Source: JAJYLM01 sp964547905
GTDB lineage: Bacteria > JAMCPX01
Assembly: GCA_964547905.1 (NCBI GenBank)
Contig: CAZJPN010000006.1
Coordinates: 1 to 64,000, forward strand
Direction of reading: 5' to 3'
DNA length: 64,000 nt
Under the pieces are notes generated by a model that was not told where the DNA came from, made no database searches, and saw only the letters and a program-made list of their open reading frames with translations. The translations under genes and the position numbers were made by a program. Below, in pieces: positions 34,560-43,169 of this stretch; within the stretch, counting starts at the first letter, position 1; every line of letters starts with the position of its first letter.

Positions 34560-34805
34560 TTATTCCTCTACGATCTCGAATGTGAAATCCTCGATTACCT
34601 TGTTTACCAGCAGTGTTTCACACATCTTCTGTACATCGGATTGTGCCGAGCCTTTATCTTTGGCATCAAGCTTAATCTCGACATATTTACCGATCCTGAC
34701 ATCCTGTATGCTGTTAAACCCAAGCCTGCCAAGTGCACCTGATACAGCTTTACCCTGAGGGTCGAGTATGCCTTTTTTCGGTTTTATAAATATTTTTGCA
34801 AGCAT
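34560..34805 (-). CDS. purS: Phosphoribosylformylglycinamidine synthase subunit PurS
   Basis: 81 residues: KGILDPQGKAVSGALGRLGF and VRIGKYVEIKL are the PurS signature. It bridges PurL and PurQ. An AAAATAGGAGCTTAAC site precedes the ATG. It is the first pur gene of the operon; the PHP-domain gene ends 46 bases upstream on the same strand. Confidence 0.95.
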   Translation of the reverse strand: MLAKIFIKPKKGILDPQGKAVSGALGRLGFNSIQDVRIGKYVEIKLDAKDKGSAQSDVQKMCETLLVNKVIEDFTFEIVEE

Positions 34806-34851
34806 GTTAAGCTCCTATTTTCTATTCAGACTTTTTATCAGCTCTTTTTCT

Positions 34852-36291
34852 TTACGCCTTTTTTCTCGATTCACTTATGTAAAGCCAGAGAATAACTATT
34901 ATCAACACACCAATTGAATAAAACAATAATACCTGTATGACTGTCAATAAAAGTGTATTCTCAACCGGTATAAATGTAAACCTGGCTATCATCCTTACGG
35001 CATAGTAAAGCGACACAAGTCCTGCTCCGATAAAACATACGTATGGAAGTAAAGCAGGTTTGTCATAGAAAAACAGCTTATGAGCCTTGCGGTAAATGGT
35101 ATACAATGCCCACAGTAAAAATGTCCATACGACCCATGACAGGTAATCTGCTAATGACAGGGTCGAAAAATAATAATAAAAATCGAAAACCGGAGCAAAT
35201 ATAAACCTCGTTCTGCCCCAGTATTGATGAGGATAGTCGTATATAATAGGTATGATACTGTTGTTCTGTTTGTTGTGTAACATCGAGATGATTATATGCT
35301 GTAACTGCGGCAGGTTGTATTCTGTAAAGCCTGGTATATGAAATGCTGTCCATGTGTAGGCATAATCGCCCCAGCCGTGCCAGTCGCTTGAGGCGAGCAA
35401 TGGAATATGGTACTTTTGGGAGACTTGATATGCCATAGTTCTTATCCCGGAGGTGAGGTACTGTTTGTGTCCCGCGTTAGCTATTTCAAAGGCATCTACG
35501 CCGTCATGAATATAATGATGCAGATCGATTTTACCGTCCAACCACCATAAAGCAAGGACCAGTGCACCTCCTTGTTTGTGCACGGCATCGGCAAGGTTCT
35601 TCACCGTGGCAGGGCAGTCCGGACACCACCCCGCGACAGAACTGGTTATGCCGAGTGCCAAAAAATAATGTGGATCATCTCTTGCCCGTATCTCTTCACC
35701 GATCATGGATTTATAAGGGGTTGTCATGGAAAGGTCCTGTTCCGCTATACCGCCTTTTATGTTGTAATGCTCCGTTACAAACCATGCATCGAATCCCTGT
35801 TTTGCATGCCAGTCTAAATTTTGCAGAGGATTTACAAGTCCGTCATGCGAATAGAATGTATGAGAGTGCGGGTCAACAATACAATAATTCCTGTTAGGTG
35901 CTATTCTGAGTAAAGGGAACGGCGTAAAGAGTATATAGACTATGAACAATGAGAATGCGAAAACATAGCCGATTATGTACACGAGCAGCTTTGAATAACG
36001 GTTTTTTATAAACACGAAGAATAAAACAAATAATAAACCCCAAGTAAATAATGCAATACTCTCTTGTTTTAGATAATGATTTGTACTCAAATAAATAGGA
36101 ATACCGATAAATGGTGCAAACACTTGATTCATTGCAGGCATCAATAGTTTAAAGTTATGAATAGGCATATCTGTTGCTGCATTGATCAGCCCGTAAGTGC
36201 CGACAGGCAGTATCTCCAGCACGGTAATTGTAACAATAAAGAAAGCGAGAAAGGGATGTGTTTTGATAATTTTTCTAAACGATAATTTCAT
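34852..36291 (-). CDS. Membrane protein with an embedded PHP-type metallo-phosphoesterase domain
   Basis: 479 residues. Four hydrophobic segments come first (residues about 14-135). Then follows a PHP-like domain at about 138-335 with metal-ligand motifs DPHSHTFYSHDG, VTEHYN, IGEEIRAR, EIANAGHKQY and LLASSDWHGWG. Three more hydrophobic segments make up the C-terminal third. PHP domains hydrolyse phosphoesters, but a PHP domain between membrane bundles is not a form I can tie to a known substrate. A lipid-linked phosphate in the envelope is a reasonable guess. It may be co-transcribed with purS. Confidence 0.7.
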   Translation of the reverse strand: MKLSFRKIIKTHPFLAFFIVTITVLEILPVGTYGLINAATDMPIHNFKLLMPAMNQVFAPFIGIPIYLSTNHYLKQESIALFTWGLLFVLFFVFIKNRYSKLLVYIIGYVFAFSLFIVYILFTPFPLLRIAPNRNYCIVDPHSHTFYSHDGLVNPLQNLDWHAKQGFDAWFVTEHYNIKGGIAEQDLSMTTPYKSMIGEEIRARDDPHYFLALGITSSVAGWCPDCPATVKNLADAVHKQGGALVLALWWLDGKIDLHHYIHDGVDAFEIANAGHKQYLTSGIRTMAYQVSQKYHIPLLASSDWHGWGDYAYTWTAFHIPGFTEYNLPQLQHIIISMLHNKQNNSIIPIIYDYPHQYWGRTRFIFAPVFDFYYYFSTLSLADYLSWVVWTFLLWALYTIYRKAHKLFFYDKPALLPYVCFIGAGLVSLYYAVRMIARFTFIPVENTLLLTVIQVLLFYSIGVLIIVILWLYISESRKKA

Positions 36292-36514
36292 ATTTCCCGT
36301 CTATATTTAGTAATTCCCACCATCCCTTTTGGTAAAGGCGGGGTACCCTGTCAAAGGCGTGTTCAGGAGTATATTTTCTTGCCGGGACAGCAACAATGCA
36401 TATATTTTCATAAGACAGTAATATTATATAAAACATGAAACTGCAAGAAATTCTTTGTAACATATTATAAAAATTGATTGTTTTTGTGTGTTATTTTGAA
36501 CACAAAAAATCCTG

Positions 36515-36574
36515 TTGACATGGATAAAAATAACTATATATAGTTGGTAACAGTCTAAACTATACTATATATAG
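36515..36574 (+). promoter_or_regulatory. nrdJ promoter with tandem NrdR-like boxes
   Basis: A consensus -35 TTGACA (36515-36520) is followed after 16-17 bases by TATATA/ATATAG. Two identical palindromes CTATATATAG occur at 36534-36543 and 36565-36574, exactly 31 bp apart (three helical turns). The first overlaps the -10; the second lies 8 bases before the start codon and runs into the ribosome site (AGGAGGG). The core fits the NrdR box (acaCwATATwGtgt type) and the spacing fits cooperative binding. This predicts repression by NrdR when dATP/ATP is high. Confidence 0.75.
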
Positions 36575-36582
36575 GAGGGTGT

Positions 36583-38919
36583 ATGGATAGAAATACAGAT
36601 ATAAATATAAGACATTTAATTCCGCCGTTTGCATTAAACCTTACGGAAAATTCAAAGAAGGTACTTGAAAAAAGGTATCTCAAAAGGAATGAATCCGGTA
36701 TTCCCGTTGAAACCGCTGAAGAGATGTTCTTGCGTGTCGCTTACAATATAGCAAAGGTCGATGCCAATTATGACCCATCTGCCGATATAGAACAACTGAC
36801 ATACATGTTTTATGAAATGATGGCGAGTCTCGAATTCCTGCCTAATTCTCCTACGCTTATGAATGCAGGCAGGGAGCTTGGTCAACTGTCAGCGTGTTTT
36901 GTTTTGCCTGTTGAAGATTCCATGGAAAGTATATTCGAGACCATTAAAAATACAGCACTGATACATAAAAGCGGCGGAGGCACGGGCTTTTCCTTTTCAA
37001 GGATACGTCCCAAAAATGATGTTGTACTTTCCACAAAGGGCATATCAAGCGGTCCGATATCCTTTATGACAGTGTTTGATGCCGCAACCGAGACCATAAA
37101 GCAGGGAGGAACAAGAAGGGGCGCTAATATGGGAATACTCAGGGTGGATCATCCCGATATACTCGAATTTATACATTCAAAAGAAAAGACAGATAAGCTG
37201 AACAACTTTAACATATCCGTAGCACTTACAGAAGATTTTATGAAGGCTGTTGAGGAAAACAGCGATTTTGAGCTTATGAATCCAAGGACAAAACAACCGG
37301 GCGGCAAGTTAAATGCAAAAGAGGTATTTAACAGTATAATACACCATGCATGGCTTACAGGCGAACCGGGTATCATATTTCTCGATCGCATCAACAGGGC
37401 AAATCCTACACCTCACAAAGGTGAGATCGAAAGTACCAATCCGTGCGGGGAGCAGCCTCTTTTACCTTATGAATCATGCAACCTCGGATCGATAAACCTA
37501 TCCTTAATGGTAAGGGATGGGAAAATAGATTTTGACAAGCTTAATCGGATCTCAAGAGATGCGGTACATTTTTTGGATAATGTAATAGATGCCAACAAAT
37601 TCCCGCTTCCCAAGATCGAGGAGATGACGAAAGCGAACAGAAAGATAGGACTTGGGGTAATGGGGTTTGCAGATATGCTTATCATGCTGGAAGTCCCGTA
37701 TGATTCAGATGAAGCAATAGATATTGCAAATAAGGTAATGAAAACAATACAGGATCAGGGCAGGGAGGAGTCTTATGAGCTTGCAGAGAAAAGGAGTGCA
37801 TTCCCGAACTTCAAAGACAGCTCTTATGATGTTCCCGGCGCAATGCCTTTACGCAACGCAACAATCACCACGATAGCTCCAACAGGCACGCTCAGCATAA
37901 TTGCCGGTGTATCGAGCGGCATAGAACCCGTTTTTGCACTTGCATATACAAGGAATGTCCTTGAAAACACGAAACTTCCGGAGATACACCCATTATTTTT
38001 TGACAGAGCGAAAAAGGAACATTTTTATTCGGATACACTCGTAAAAAAGATAGCCGAGAAGGGAAGTGCACGAGATATAGAGGAAGTGCCTGTTAAATGG
38101 CAGAAGGTATTCGGGGTTGCACATGATATTACGCCTCTATGGCATATAAGAATGCAGGCAGCCTTTCAAAATTATGTGGATAATGCGGTTAGTAAAACGG
38201 TAAACTTTCACAACAATGCAACCGAGCATGAAGTTGAAGAGGTTTACCGGCTTGCTTATAAACTTGGATGCAAGGGTGTGACTGTTTACAGGGACGGCAG
38301 CAGAGAAAGCCAGGTCCTTACTGTTATGGGCAGTCAACAAAGAGCAAAAGATGAAACAGGCATACAAAAAGAATCGTCATCTCCAAAGCCGAGGCCCGAG
38401 GTAATATCTGGTACAACAAGAAGGATGACAACAGGGTGTGGAAACCTTTATGTTACAATTAACGAGGATGAGGAAGGTCCGTTCGAGGTCTTTGCCGCCA
38501 TGGGAAAGGCAGGAGGATGCAGTTCATCTCAGACAGAGGCTATATCAAGGCTGATATCACTTTCATTGAGGTCGGGGATTGACAGGGAAACTATCATAAA
38601 GCAATTGAAAGGCGTAAGGTGTCCTGCACCTGCACGAGAGAGAGGAGGAGGAGTTATCCTCTCGTGTGCGGATGCCATTGCAAAGGCAATCGAGAGGCAT
38701 CTTGAAGAAAGCCAAGGTAAACAAACCGATAATAAATTGACATTCTCTCTTGATGCATCAAATATTACCGGTATAAATGCCAAACATAACATAAAAGAAA
38801 CGCCGTATGTGCTGGAAGGTGATATGCTTTATCCGTCGTGTCCCGAATGCGGGAGTGTTATGATGCCATCAGAGGGCTGCTACACATGTCCGAGCTGCGG
38901 ATATTCAAAGTGTCTGTAA
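36583..38919 (+). CDS. nrdJ: Adenosylcobalamin-dependent (class II) ribonucleotide reductase
   Basis: 778 residues. The large-subunit core is complete: QLSACFVLPVEDSMESIF (substrate-site Cys), STNPCGEQPLLPYESCNLGS (radical Cys and Glu), and PTGTLSIIAGVSSGIEPVFA. A TSCPD-type domain (about 610-690, TTGCGNLYVTINEDEEG) and a C-terminal zinc-ribbon tail (CPECGSVMMPS, CPSCGYSKCL) follow. It reduces ribonucleotides using adenosylcobalamin and needs no oxygen. The start has an AGGAGGG site. Confidence 0.97.
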   Translation: MDRNTDINIRHLIPPFALNLTENSKKVLEKRYLKRNESGIPVETAEEMFLRVAYNIAKVDANYDPSADIEQLTYMFYEMMASLEFLPNSPTLMNAGRELGQLSACFVLPVEDSMESIFETIKNTALIHKSGGGTGFSFSRIRPKNDVVLSTKGISSGPISFMTVFDAATETIKQGGTRRGANMGILRVDHPDILEFIHSKEKTDKLNNFNISVALTEDFMKAVEENSDFELMNPRTKQPGGKLNAKEVFNSIIHHAWLTGEPGIIFLDRINRANPTPHKGEIESTNPCGEQPLLPYESCNLGSINLSLMVRDGKIDFDKLNRISRDAVHFLDNVIDANKFPLPKIEEMTKANRKIGLGVMGFADMLIMLEVPYDSDEAIDIANKVMKTIQDQGREESYELAEKRSAFPNFKDSSYDVPGAMPLRNATITTIAPTGTLSIIAGVSSGIEPVFALAYTRNVLENTKLPEIHPLFFDRAKKEHFYSDTLVKKIAEKGSARDIEEVPVKWQKVFGVAHDITPLWHIRMQAAFQNYVDNAVSKTVNFHNNATEHEVEEVYRLAYKLGCKGVTVYRDGSRESQVLTVMGSQQRAKDETGIQKESSSPKPRPEVISGTTRRMTTGCGNLYVTINEDEEGPFEVFAAMGKAGGCSSSQTEAISRLISLSLRSGIDRETIIKQLKGVRCPAPARERGGGVILSCADAIAKAIERHLEESQGKQTDNKLTFSLDASNITGINAKHNIKETPYVLEGDMLYPSCPECGSVMMPSEGCYTCPSCGYSKCL

Positions 38920-39042
38920 CCACAAAAATTTCGATTAAACCGTGGAGTTTAAAAAAAACGTGTTGTAAAATATTCAACAAACAATTTAACAAGCTCCAAA
39001 CAACGTGCATGTATTTTAATATAAGCATGAAAGGAGATTTCA

Positions 39043-40713
39043 ATGGAAAAAATCTGGATGAAATATTGGCCAGAAGATGTACCCAGGGAAGTAGTGTTTA
39101 GCGAGGGAAAAATCCCAGCTTTTGAATATCTCAGAATTCATGCCAAACGTACTCCAAACAAGATAGCGATAATCTATTATGGCAGGGAGGTCACTTACAG
39201 GGAGCTTGACGAATCGTCGGACAGGTTTGCCAATTATCTGCTCGATCTTGGTCTGGTAAAGGGTGACCGGATAGGATTATTTCTTGGTAATAGTCCACAG
39301 TATGCCATAGCTCATTTTGGAATTCAGAAGATGGGTGGGATTGTTTGTCCCATTTCTCCATTGTTCAAGGAAATGGAACTTAAATATGAGGTAAACGATG
39401 CCGGTATGAAATGCCTTGTAACCCTCGACATCTTTATGCCGATCGTTAAAAAAGCGCTTCATGATATGCCAACTCTTTTGAGCATTGTTACCACAAATTT
39501 CCACGACTATATGCCTGCCCAACCTACGATAAACATCGTTGATTATATGAGCATCGCAAAACAAAAGGTATCGGGTACCCAGGATTTTATGGAAATTATC
39601 GAAAAATGGAAAGTCGATCCCCCTTCAGTAAAGATAAACCTGGAACATGATATCGCCCTTTTCGAATACACCGGTGGAACAACAGGACTTCCCAAGGGAG
39701 CTATGCTCAGTCACTATGCTCACCTATTTAAACCTTCGGCAGCGGCAACCATTAATGGTTTTGATGAGAGCAATATAGTATTAACAACGATGCCGTTTTT
39801 CCACATTGCAGGTATGCTTTTTTTAATCGCGCCAGTCCTTAGAGGTGCGATTAACATTATGCTTACTCAGTTCGATCCATTGTCCGTACTCCAGGCCATT
39901 GACAGATACAAGGCTAACTTCTGGTACAGTATGGTACCCATGAACCTTGCCGTAATGAAGCACCAGGAATCTGCTCAGTATGATCTGAGCAGTCTGAAGC
40001 TTAATCCGTGTACCTCATTTGTGGTAGCTTTAAACGAGAAGATAGCTCAACAGTGGAAAATTTTTACCAAGGGATGCGAACTTCTTGAAGGTGCCTATGG
40101 TTTGAGCGAGACCCATACTCTCGATACTTTCTTGCCGCGCCCCAGAATTAAGTATGGTAGCGTAGGAATTCCAAGCTTCGAGGAGGAGATCAAAATAATG
40201 GATTTTAACGACAAGACCAAAGAGCTGCCCGTTGGTGAGGAGGGAGAAATCGTCCTTCGCAATCCTGGATGTATGAAAGGATACTGGAACAAACCAGAAG
40301 AGTCAGCAAACACCCTGATTGACGGGTTTATACATACAGGTGATGTTGGAAGGTTTGACGAGGATGGTTACCTCTATTGGTTGGGAAGAAAGAAAGAGAT
40401 GATCAAGGTATCAGGTTTTTCTATATTTCCTGAGGAAGTCGAAGCCCTCATAAACCAACATCCAGCCGTTTTGGAGAATGCTGTAATACCGATCGGTGAT
40501 GCTAAAAAAGGAGAAGCAGTCAAGACATTTATCGTGCTGAAACCCGATTACACAGGTAAAGTTACGACTGAGGAAATCATCGAATGGGCAAAAGGAAACA
40601 TGTCGCCACAAAAGGTTCCAGCCTCTGTAGAGTTTCGAAAAGAACTACCCAAGCAAGGAGTTAAGCTAATGCGTCGGATCCTACGAGATGAGGAAGAAGA
40701 GAAAAAACTTTAA
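39043..40713 (+). CDS. AMP-dependent acyl-CoA synthetase/ligase
   Basis: 556 residues of the ANL superfamily. The phosphate-binding loop is YTGGTTGLPKGAMLSH, then a LLEGAYGLSET adenine motif, TGDVGRFDEDGYLYWLGRKK hinge and a C-terminal catalytic Lys in PKQGVKLMRR. It activates a carboxylic acid to its acyl-CoA; the substrate is likely to be a medium or long-chain fatty acid, but this is not fixed by sequence. It is a single-gene unit with a GAAAGGAGATTT site. Confidence 0.9.
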   Translation: MEKIWMKYWPEDVPREVVFSEGKIPAFEYLRIHAKRTPNKIAIIYYGREVTYRELDESSDRFANYLLDLGLVKGDRIGLFLGNSPQYAIAHFGIQKMGGIVCPISPLFKEMELKYEVNDAGMKCLVTLDIFMPIVKKALHDMPTLLSIVTTNFHDYMPAQPTINIVDYMSIAKQKVSGTQDFMEIIEKWKVDPPSVKINLEHDIALFEYTGGTTGLPKGAMLSHYAHLFKPSAAATINGFDESNIVLTTMPFFHIAGMLFLIAPVLRGAINIMLTQFDPLSVLQAIDRYKANFWYSMVPMNLAVMKHQESAQYDLSSLKLNPCTSFVVALNEKIAQQWKIFTKGCELLEGAYGLSETHTLDTFLPRPRIKYGSVGIPSFEEEIKIMDFNDKTKELPVGEEGEIVLRNPGCMKGYWNKPEESANTLIDGFIHTGDVGRFDEDGYLYWLGRKKEMIKVSGFSIFPEEVEALINQHPAVLENAVIPIGDAKKGEAVKTFIVLKPDYTGKVTTEEIIEWAKGNMSPQKVPASVEFRKELPKQGVKLMRRILRDEEEEKKL

Positions 40714-40773
40714 ATAGTGATCATTTTATGGGTTAAAACAGGAATCAACAGCGTTTGTTTGCGGCAATCGACT

Positions 40774-41472
40774 TTAAGATTTATTCTTATATTCGTTTGA
40801 TAGTGCCTCTTTGAATTCTTCCGGCGTACATACACCCTTTTTTACGAGTATTGCTATCAATGCCTTTACAAAAGGTAGAAGCTTGTCGTCTTTTGCTTCC
40901 TGCTTTTGTTGCTGTGGTTCGGTCTCAGCAGTTATATTGTGGGGTTCAATTTGCTGTAACTCAACGTAAAGCTCCTCGTCTCTTTGAGTTACCGGTATAT
41001 CCATTGTTTGCTTGGAGACTTCCTTGCCTTTATAATAAAAATTTATAAAATCCGTTAAGCTTGAATCAAGTGCAAGTACCGGTTGTATCTTATATCCTGC
41101 TGTAAACTGTATGGTATCTATTGCTCCGAGATTTGTCGGGTCAGACATAGCTATGTAGAGAAGCGGTTTACCGGATATAACCTTTATGGCAAGAGGTAGA
41201 ATGTTGTACTTTTCCGCTACATCTATTGGTATTAGATCGATAATCTTTTGTTCTACAACTATCTTGTGAAGATCCACCATTGGCAGGTTTAGTTGTTTAC
41301 TGAGGAACTTGAGCATGTCAATCTCTTTTAAAAAACCCATTTTTACGAGTATTGTGCCAAGCCTTCCCCCGTAGCTTCTCTGGTTTGAAAGAGCGGCTTT
41401 TAACTGGGATTCATCGATAATATGTGCCTCTATCAAAAGTTCCCCGAGTTTTTTATGTTGTGTAGGGCTCAT
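40774..41472 (-). CDS. Stand-alone MshEN (GspE N-terminal) domain protein, short form
   Basis: 232 residues. The N-terminal half is an MshEN/T2SSE_N domain: KLGELLIEAHIIDESQLKAA, GRLGTILVKMGFLKE, FLSKQLNLPMVDL, VAEKYNILPLAI and YIAMSDPTNLGAID. A Gln-rich linker and a C-terminal helix-loop (KGVCTPEEFKEALS) follow. There is no ATPase domain. MshEN domains bind cyclic di-GMP in some ATPases. It overlaps the upstream paralogue by 4 bases. Confidence 0.83.
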   Translation of the reverse strand: MSPTQHKKLGELLIEAHIIDESQLKAALSNQRSYGGRLGTILVKMGFLKEIDMLKFLSKQLNLPMVDLHKIVVEQKIIDLIPIDVAEKYNILPLAIKVISGKPLLYIAMSDPTNLGAIDTIQFTAGYKIQPVLALDSSLTDFINFYYKGKEVSKQTMDIPVTQRDEELYVELQQIEPHNITAETEPQQQKQEAKDDKLLPFVKALIAILVKKGVCTPEEFKEALSNEYKNKS

Positions 41473-42263
41473 TGGAGATACTGTTTTATATCGGCCTCTT
41501 TTAATATCCCTTTCGTGATCAAGATCTCAATCAATATATTCAGAAGCTCTCCGGTTCCTTTATTGGTCAATAGAGTTGTTAATTCTTGCGATAATGCTGT
41601 TTTTATGCCGAGTGTAGAGTTTAGTATGGCCTTTGCCTCTTCGGGCAACTCTGAATCGATAAGAGGTGATGATGAAGGCTGCTGGGTGCCGGGATCATCG
41701 CGTATAATCACCATCTCATCCTTTGCCGGCGGGTTATGTGTTATGTCTTGTTGTTCAACAGGTATGGCGGTTAAGTGTTCGATTGGGATTGAATTTTCAG
41801 TTAGCGGTTGTTGGGGTATTGGGTTGTAGTAGTCACTTATACCTTTTGAAATGGCCGTGTCCGCGGCAAGTATAGGTTTTACTGTATACCCTGTTAAAAA
41901 CTGTATCTCATCGATTGCTTCTAAATTGGTAGGGTCAGAGGTTGCTATAAACAGTGTTTTTTTACCCCCATCAACCTTGATGCCGAGCGGTAGAATGTTA
42001 TGTTTTGTTGCTACCTCTTCGGGTATTAGTTCAATCGAAGAGGGAGATATCTTGATTTTTGTTATATCGGCATACTGAATCTTAAGCTGCTGGCTCAGAA
42101 ATTTGATAAGTTTTTCTTCCGTGATGAATTTTAAACGTACAAAATGATTGCCAAGCCTACCGCCCCATTTTTGTTGCTCAGACAGTGCCGACCTTAGCTG
42201 AAATTGATCTATGAGCCCTGCCTCAACAAGAAAATCCCCCAATCTTTTTTTGCTTTCACTCAT
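41469..42263 (-). CDS. Stand-alone MshEN (GspE N-terminal) domain protein, long form
   Basis: 264 residues from the ATG at 42263 (SESKKRLGDFLVEAGLID is the normal domain start; an upstream in-frame ATG at 42278 is possible, neither has a clear site). It is paralogous to 40774-41472 with the same motifs (GRLGNHFVRLKFITEEKLI, FIATSDPTNLEAIDEIQF). The C-terminal region carries a Pro/Gln-rich linker and a helix pair. No secretion ATPase is nearby. Confidence 0.82.
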   Translation of the reverse strand: MSESKKRLGDFLVEAGLIDQFQLRSALSEQQKWGGRLGNHFVRLKFITEEKLIKFLSQQLKIQYADITKIKISPSSIELIPEEVATKHNILPLGIKVDGGKKTLFIATSDPTNLEAIDEIQFLTGYTVKPILAADTAISKGISDYYNPIPQQPLTENSIPIEHLTAIPVEQQDITHNPPAKDEMVIIRDDPGTQQPSSSPLIDSELPEEAKAILNSTLGIKTALSQELTTLLTNKGTGELLNILIEILITKGILKEADIKQYLQ

Positions 42264-42363
42264 AATGACATTATACATAATAAAAAAAATAATTCAACAA
42301 TTATAAAAACAACTGTAGTGCTTGACCTTTAGCATTCAACTAATTAAATTTTTATATAATTTT

Positions 42364-42466
42364 ACCCCGTTAGTAAACTCTACCATGTACGGCGGGAAGA
42401 GATATGATATTTTTTTAAATCCTTATGGAACGGCGTGGTTTTAAATTCCACCCTTTCTAAGGAGAG
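42364..42466. mobile_element. Short terminal-inverted-repeat element (MITE-like), copy 2 (decayed right end)
   Basis: The left end ACCCCGTTAGTAAACTC matches the family; the right end (CTTTCTAAGGAGAG) is degenerate. It is about 103 bp, in the 300-bp gap between the MshEN genes and the glutaredoxin gene. The rest of the gap holds no gene. Confidence 0.6.
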
Positions 42467-42569
42467 TTGTTTAAGATTTGCTGTTGGAATAGATTCGATA
42501 TAAAGTGCGGTAGCCTTACTATGAATAAGGGAGCCTTATGATTGGGCAAATAAAACAGGAGGATAAAAT

Positions 42570-42827
42570 ATGCCAGAAGAAATAAGACAACCACAGGTTG
42601 TTGTATTTACAACGCCGACATGTTCGTGGTGTAAAAAAACTAAACAGTATTTGATTGATCACAGGATAAGGTTTAAAGAAGTTGACATATCGAGGGATCA
42701 ACAGGCGGCAATGGACCTCGTGAGAAGGACAAATCAAATGGGGGTTCCGGTAACGCTTATAAACAACAGACCAGTTGTAGGTTTTAATAAAGGGGAGATA
42801 AATAGGTTGCTAAATATAAAAGAATAA
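42570..42827 (+). CDS. Glutaredoxin-like protein
   Basis: 85 residues. The active site reads TPTCSWCKKTKQYL, followed by the cis-Pro loop GVPVTLINNRPVVGF. It is a small NrdH/Grx-type dithiol protein. An AGGAGG site precedes the ATG. It lies 17 bases upstream of groES, so may share stress regulation. Confidence 0.9.
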   Translation: MPEEIRQPQVVVFTTPTCSWCKKTKQYLIDHRIRFKEVDISRDQQAAMDLVRRTNQMGVPVTLINNRPVVGFNKGEINRLLNIKE

Positions 42828-42844
42828 TATAAAAGGAGGTAAGT

Positions 42845-43117
42845 ATGAAAATACAACCGTTAGAGGACAGGGTTTTAATCAAACCAATGGAAGAAAAGGA
42901 GAAGAAGCAGGGTTCTATTATAATCCCTGAAACAGCCAAGGAAAAGCCCCAGGTGGGTACAATAGAGGCAGTAGGAACGGATGAGGAACTGCAAAAGATT
43001 GTAAAGGTAGGGGATAAGGTTATTTATGGGAAGTATAGTGGTAACGAGATCGAACTCGACGGGATCAATTATTTAATCGTCCAGAAGGCAGACCTGCTCG
43101 GTGTATTAAAAAATTAA
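42845..43117 (+). CDS. groS: Co-chaperonin GroES
   Basis: 90 residues with family motifs (MKIQPLEDRVLIKPMEEKEK, IIIPETAKEKPQVGTIEAVG, GDKVIYGKYSGNEIELDG). It caps GroEL. An AAAAGGAGGTAAGT site precedes the ATG. A strong terminator follows at once and no groEL is in this window, so the chaperonin gene must be elsewhere. Confidence 0.95.
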   Translation: MKIQPLEDRVLIKPMEEKEKKQGSIIIPETAKEKPQVGTIEAVGTDEELQKIVKVGDKVIYGKYSGNEIELDGINYLIVQKADLLGVLKN

Positions 43118-43150
43118 AAAAGTGTCCCGCCAATGGCGGGACTTTTTTTC
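43118..43150 (+). terminator. Rho-independent terminator after groES
   Basis: A perfect 8-bp GC stem (GTCCCGCC / GGCGGGAC) with loop AAT, preceded by A-rich and followed by seven T. It begins right after the groES stop and clearly separates it from the next gene. Confidence 0.9.
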
Positions 43151-43169
43151 TAACAAAAGTGGAGGCACG

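Noticed and set aside
36275..36463. 62-codon frame upstream of the PHP-domain gene
   Set aside because: It overlaps the PHP gene start, has no ribosome site and no recognisable sequence.
36292..36582. Cobalamin riboswitch before the B12-dependent reductase
   Set aside because: No B12-box-like sequence and the promoter sits only about 40 bases upstream of the start, leaving no room for one.
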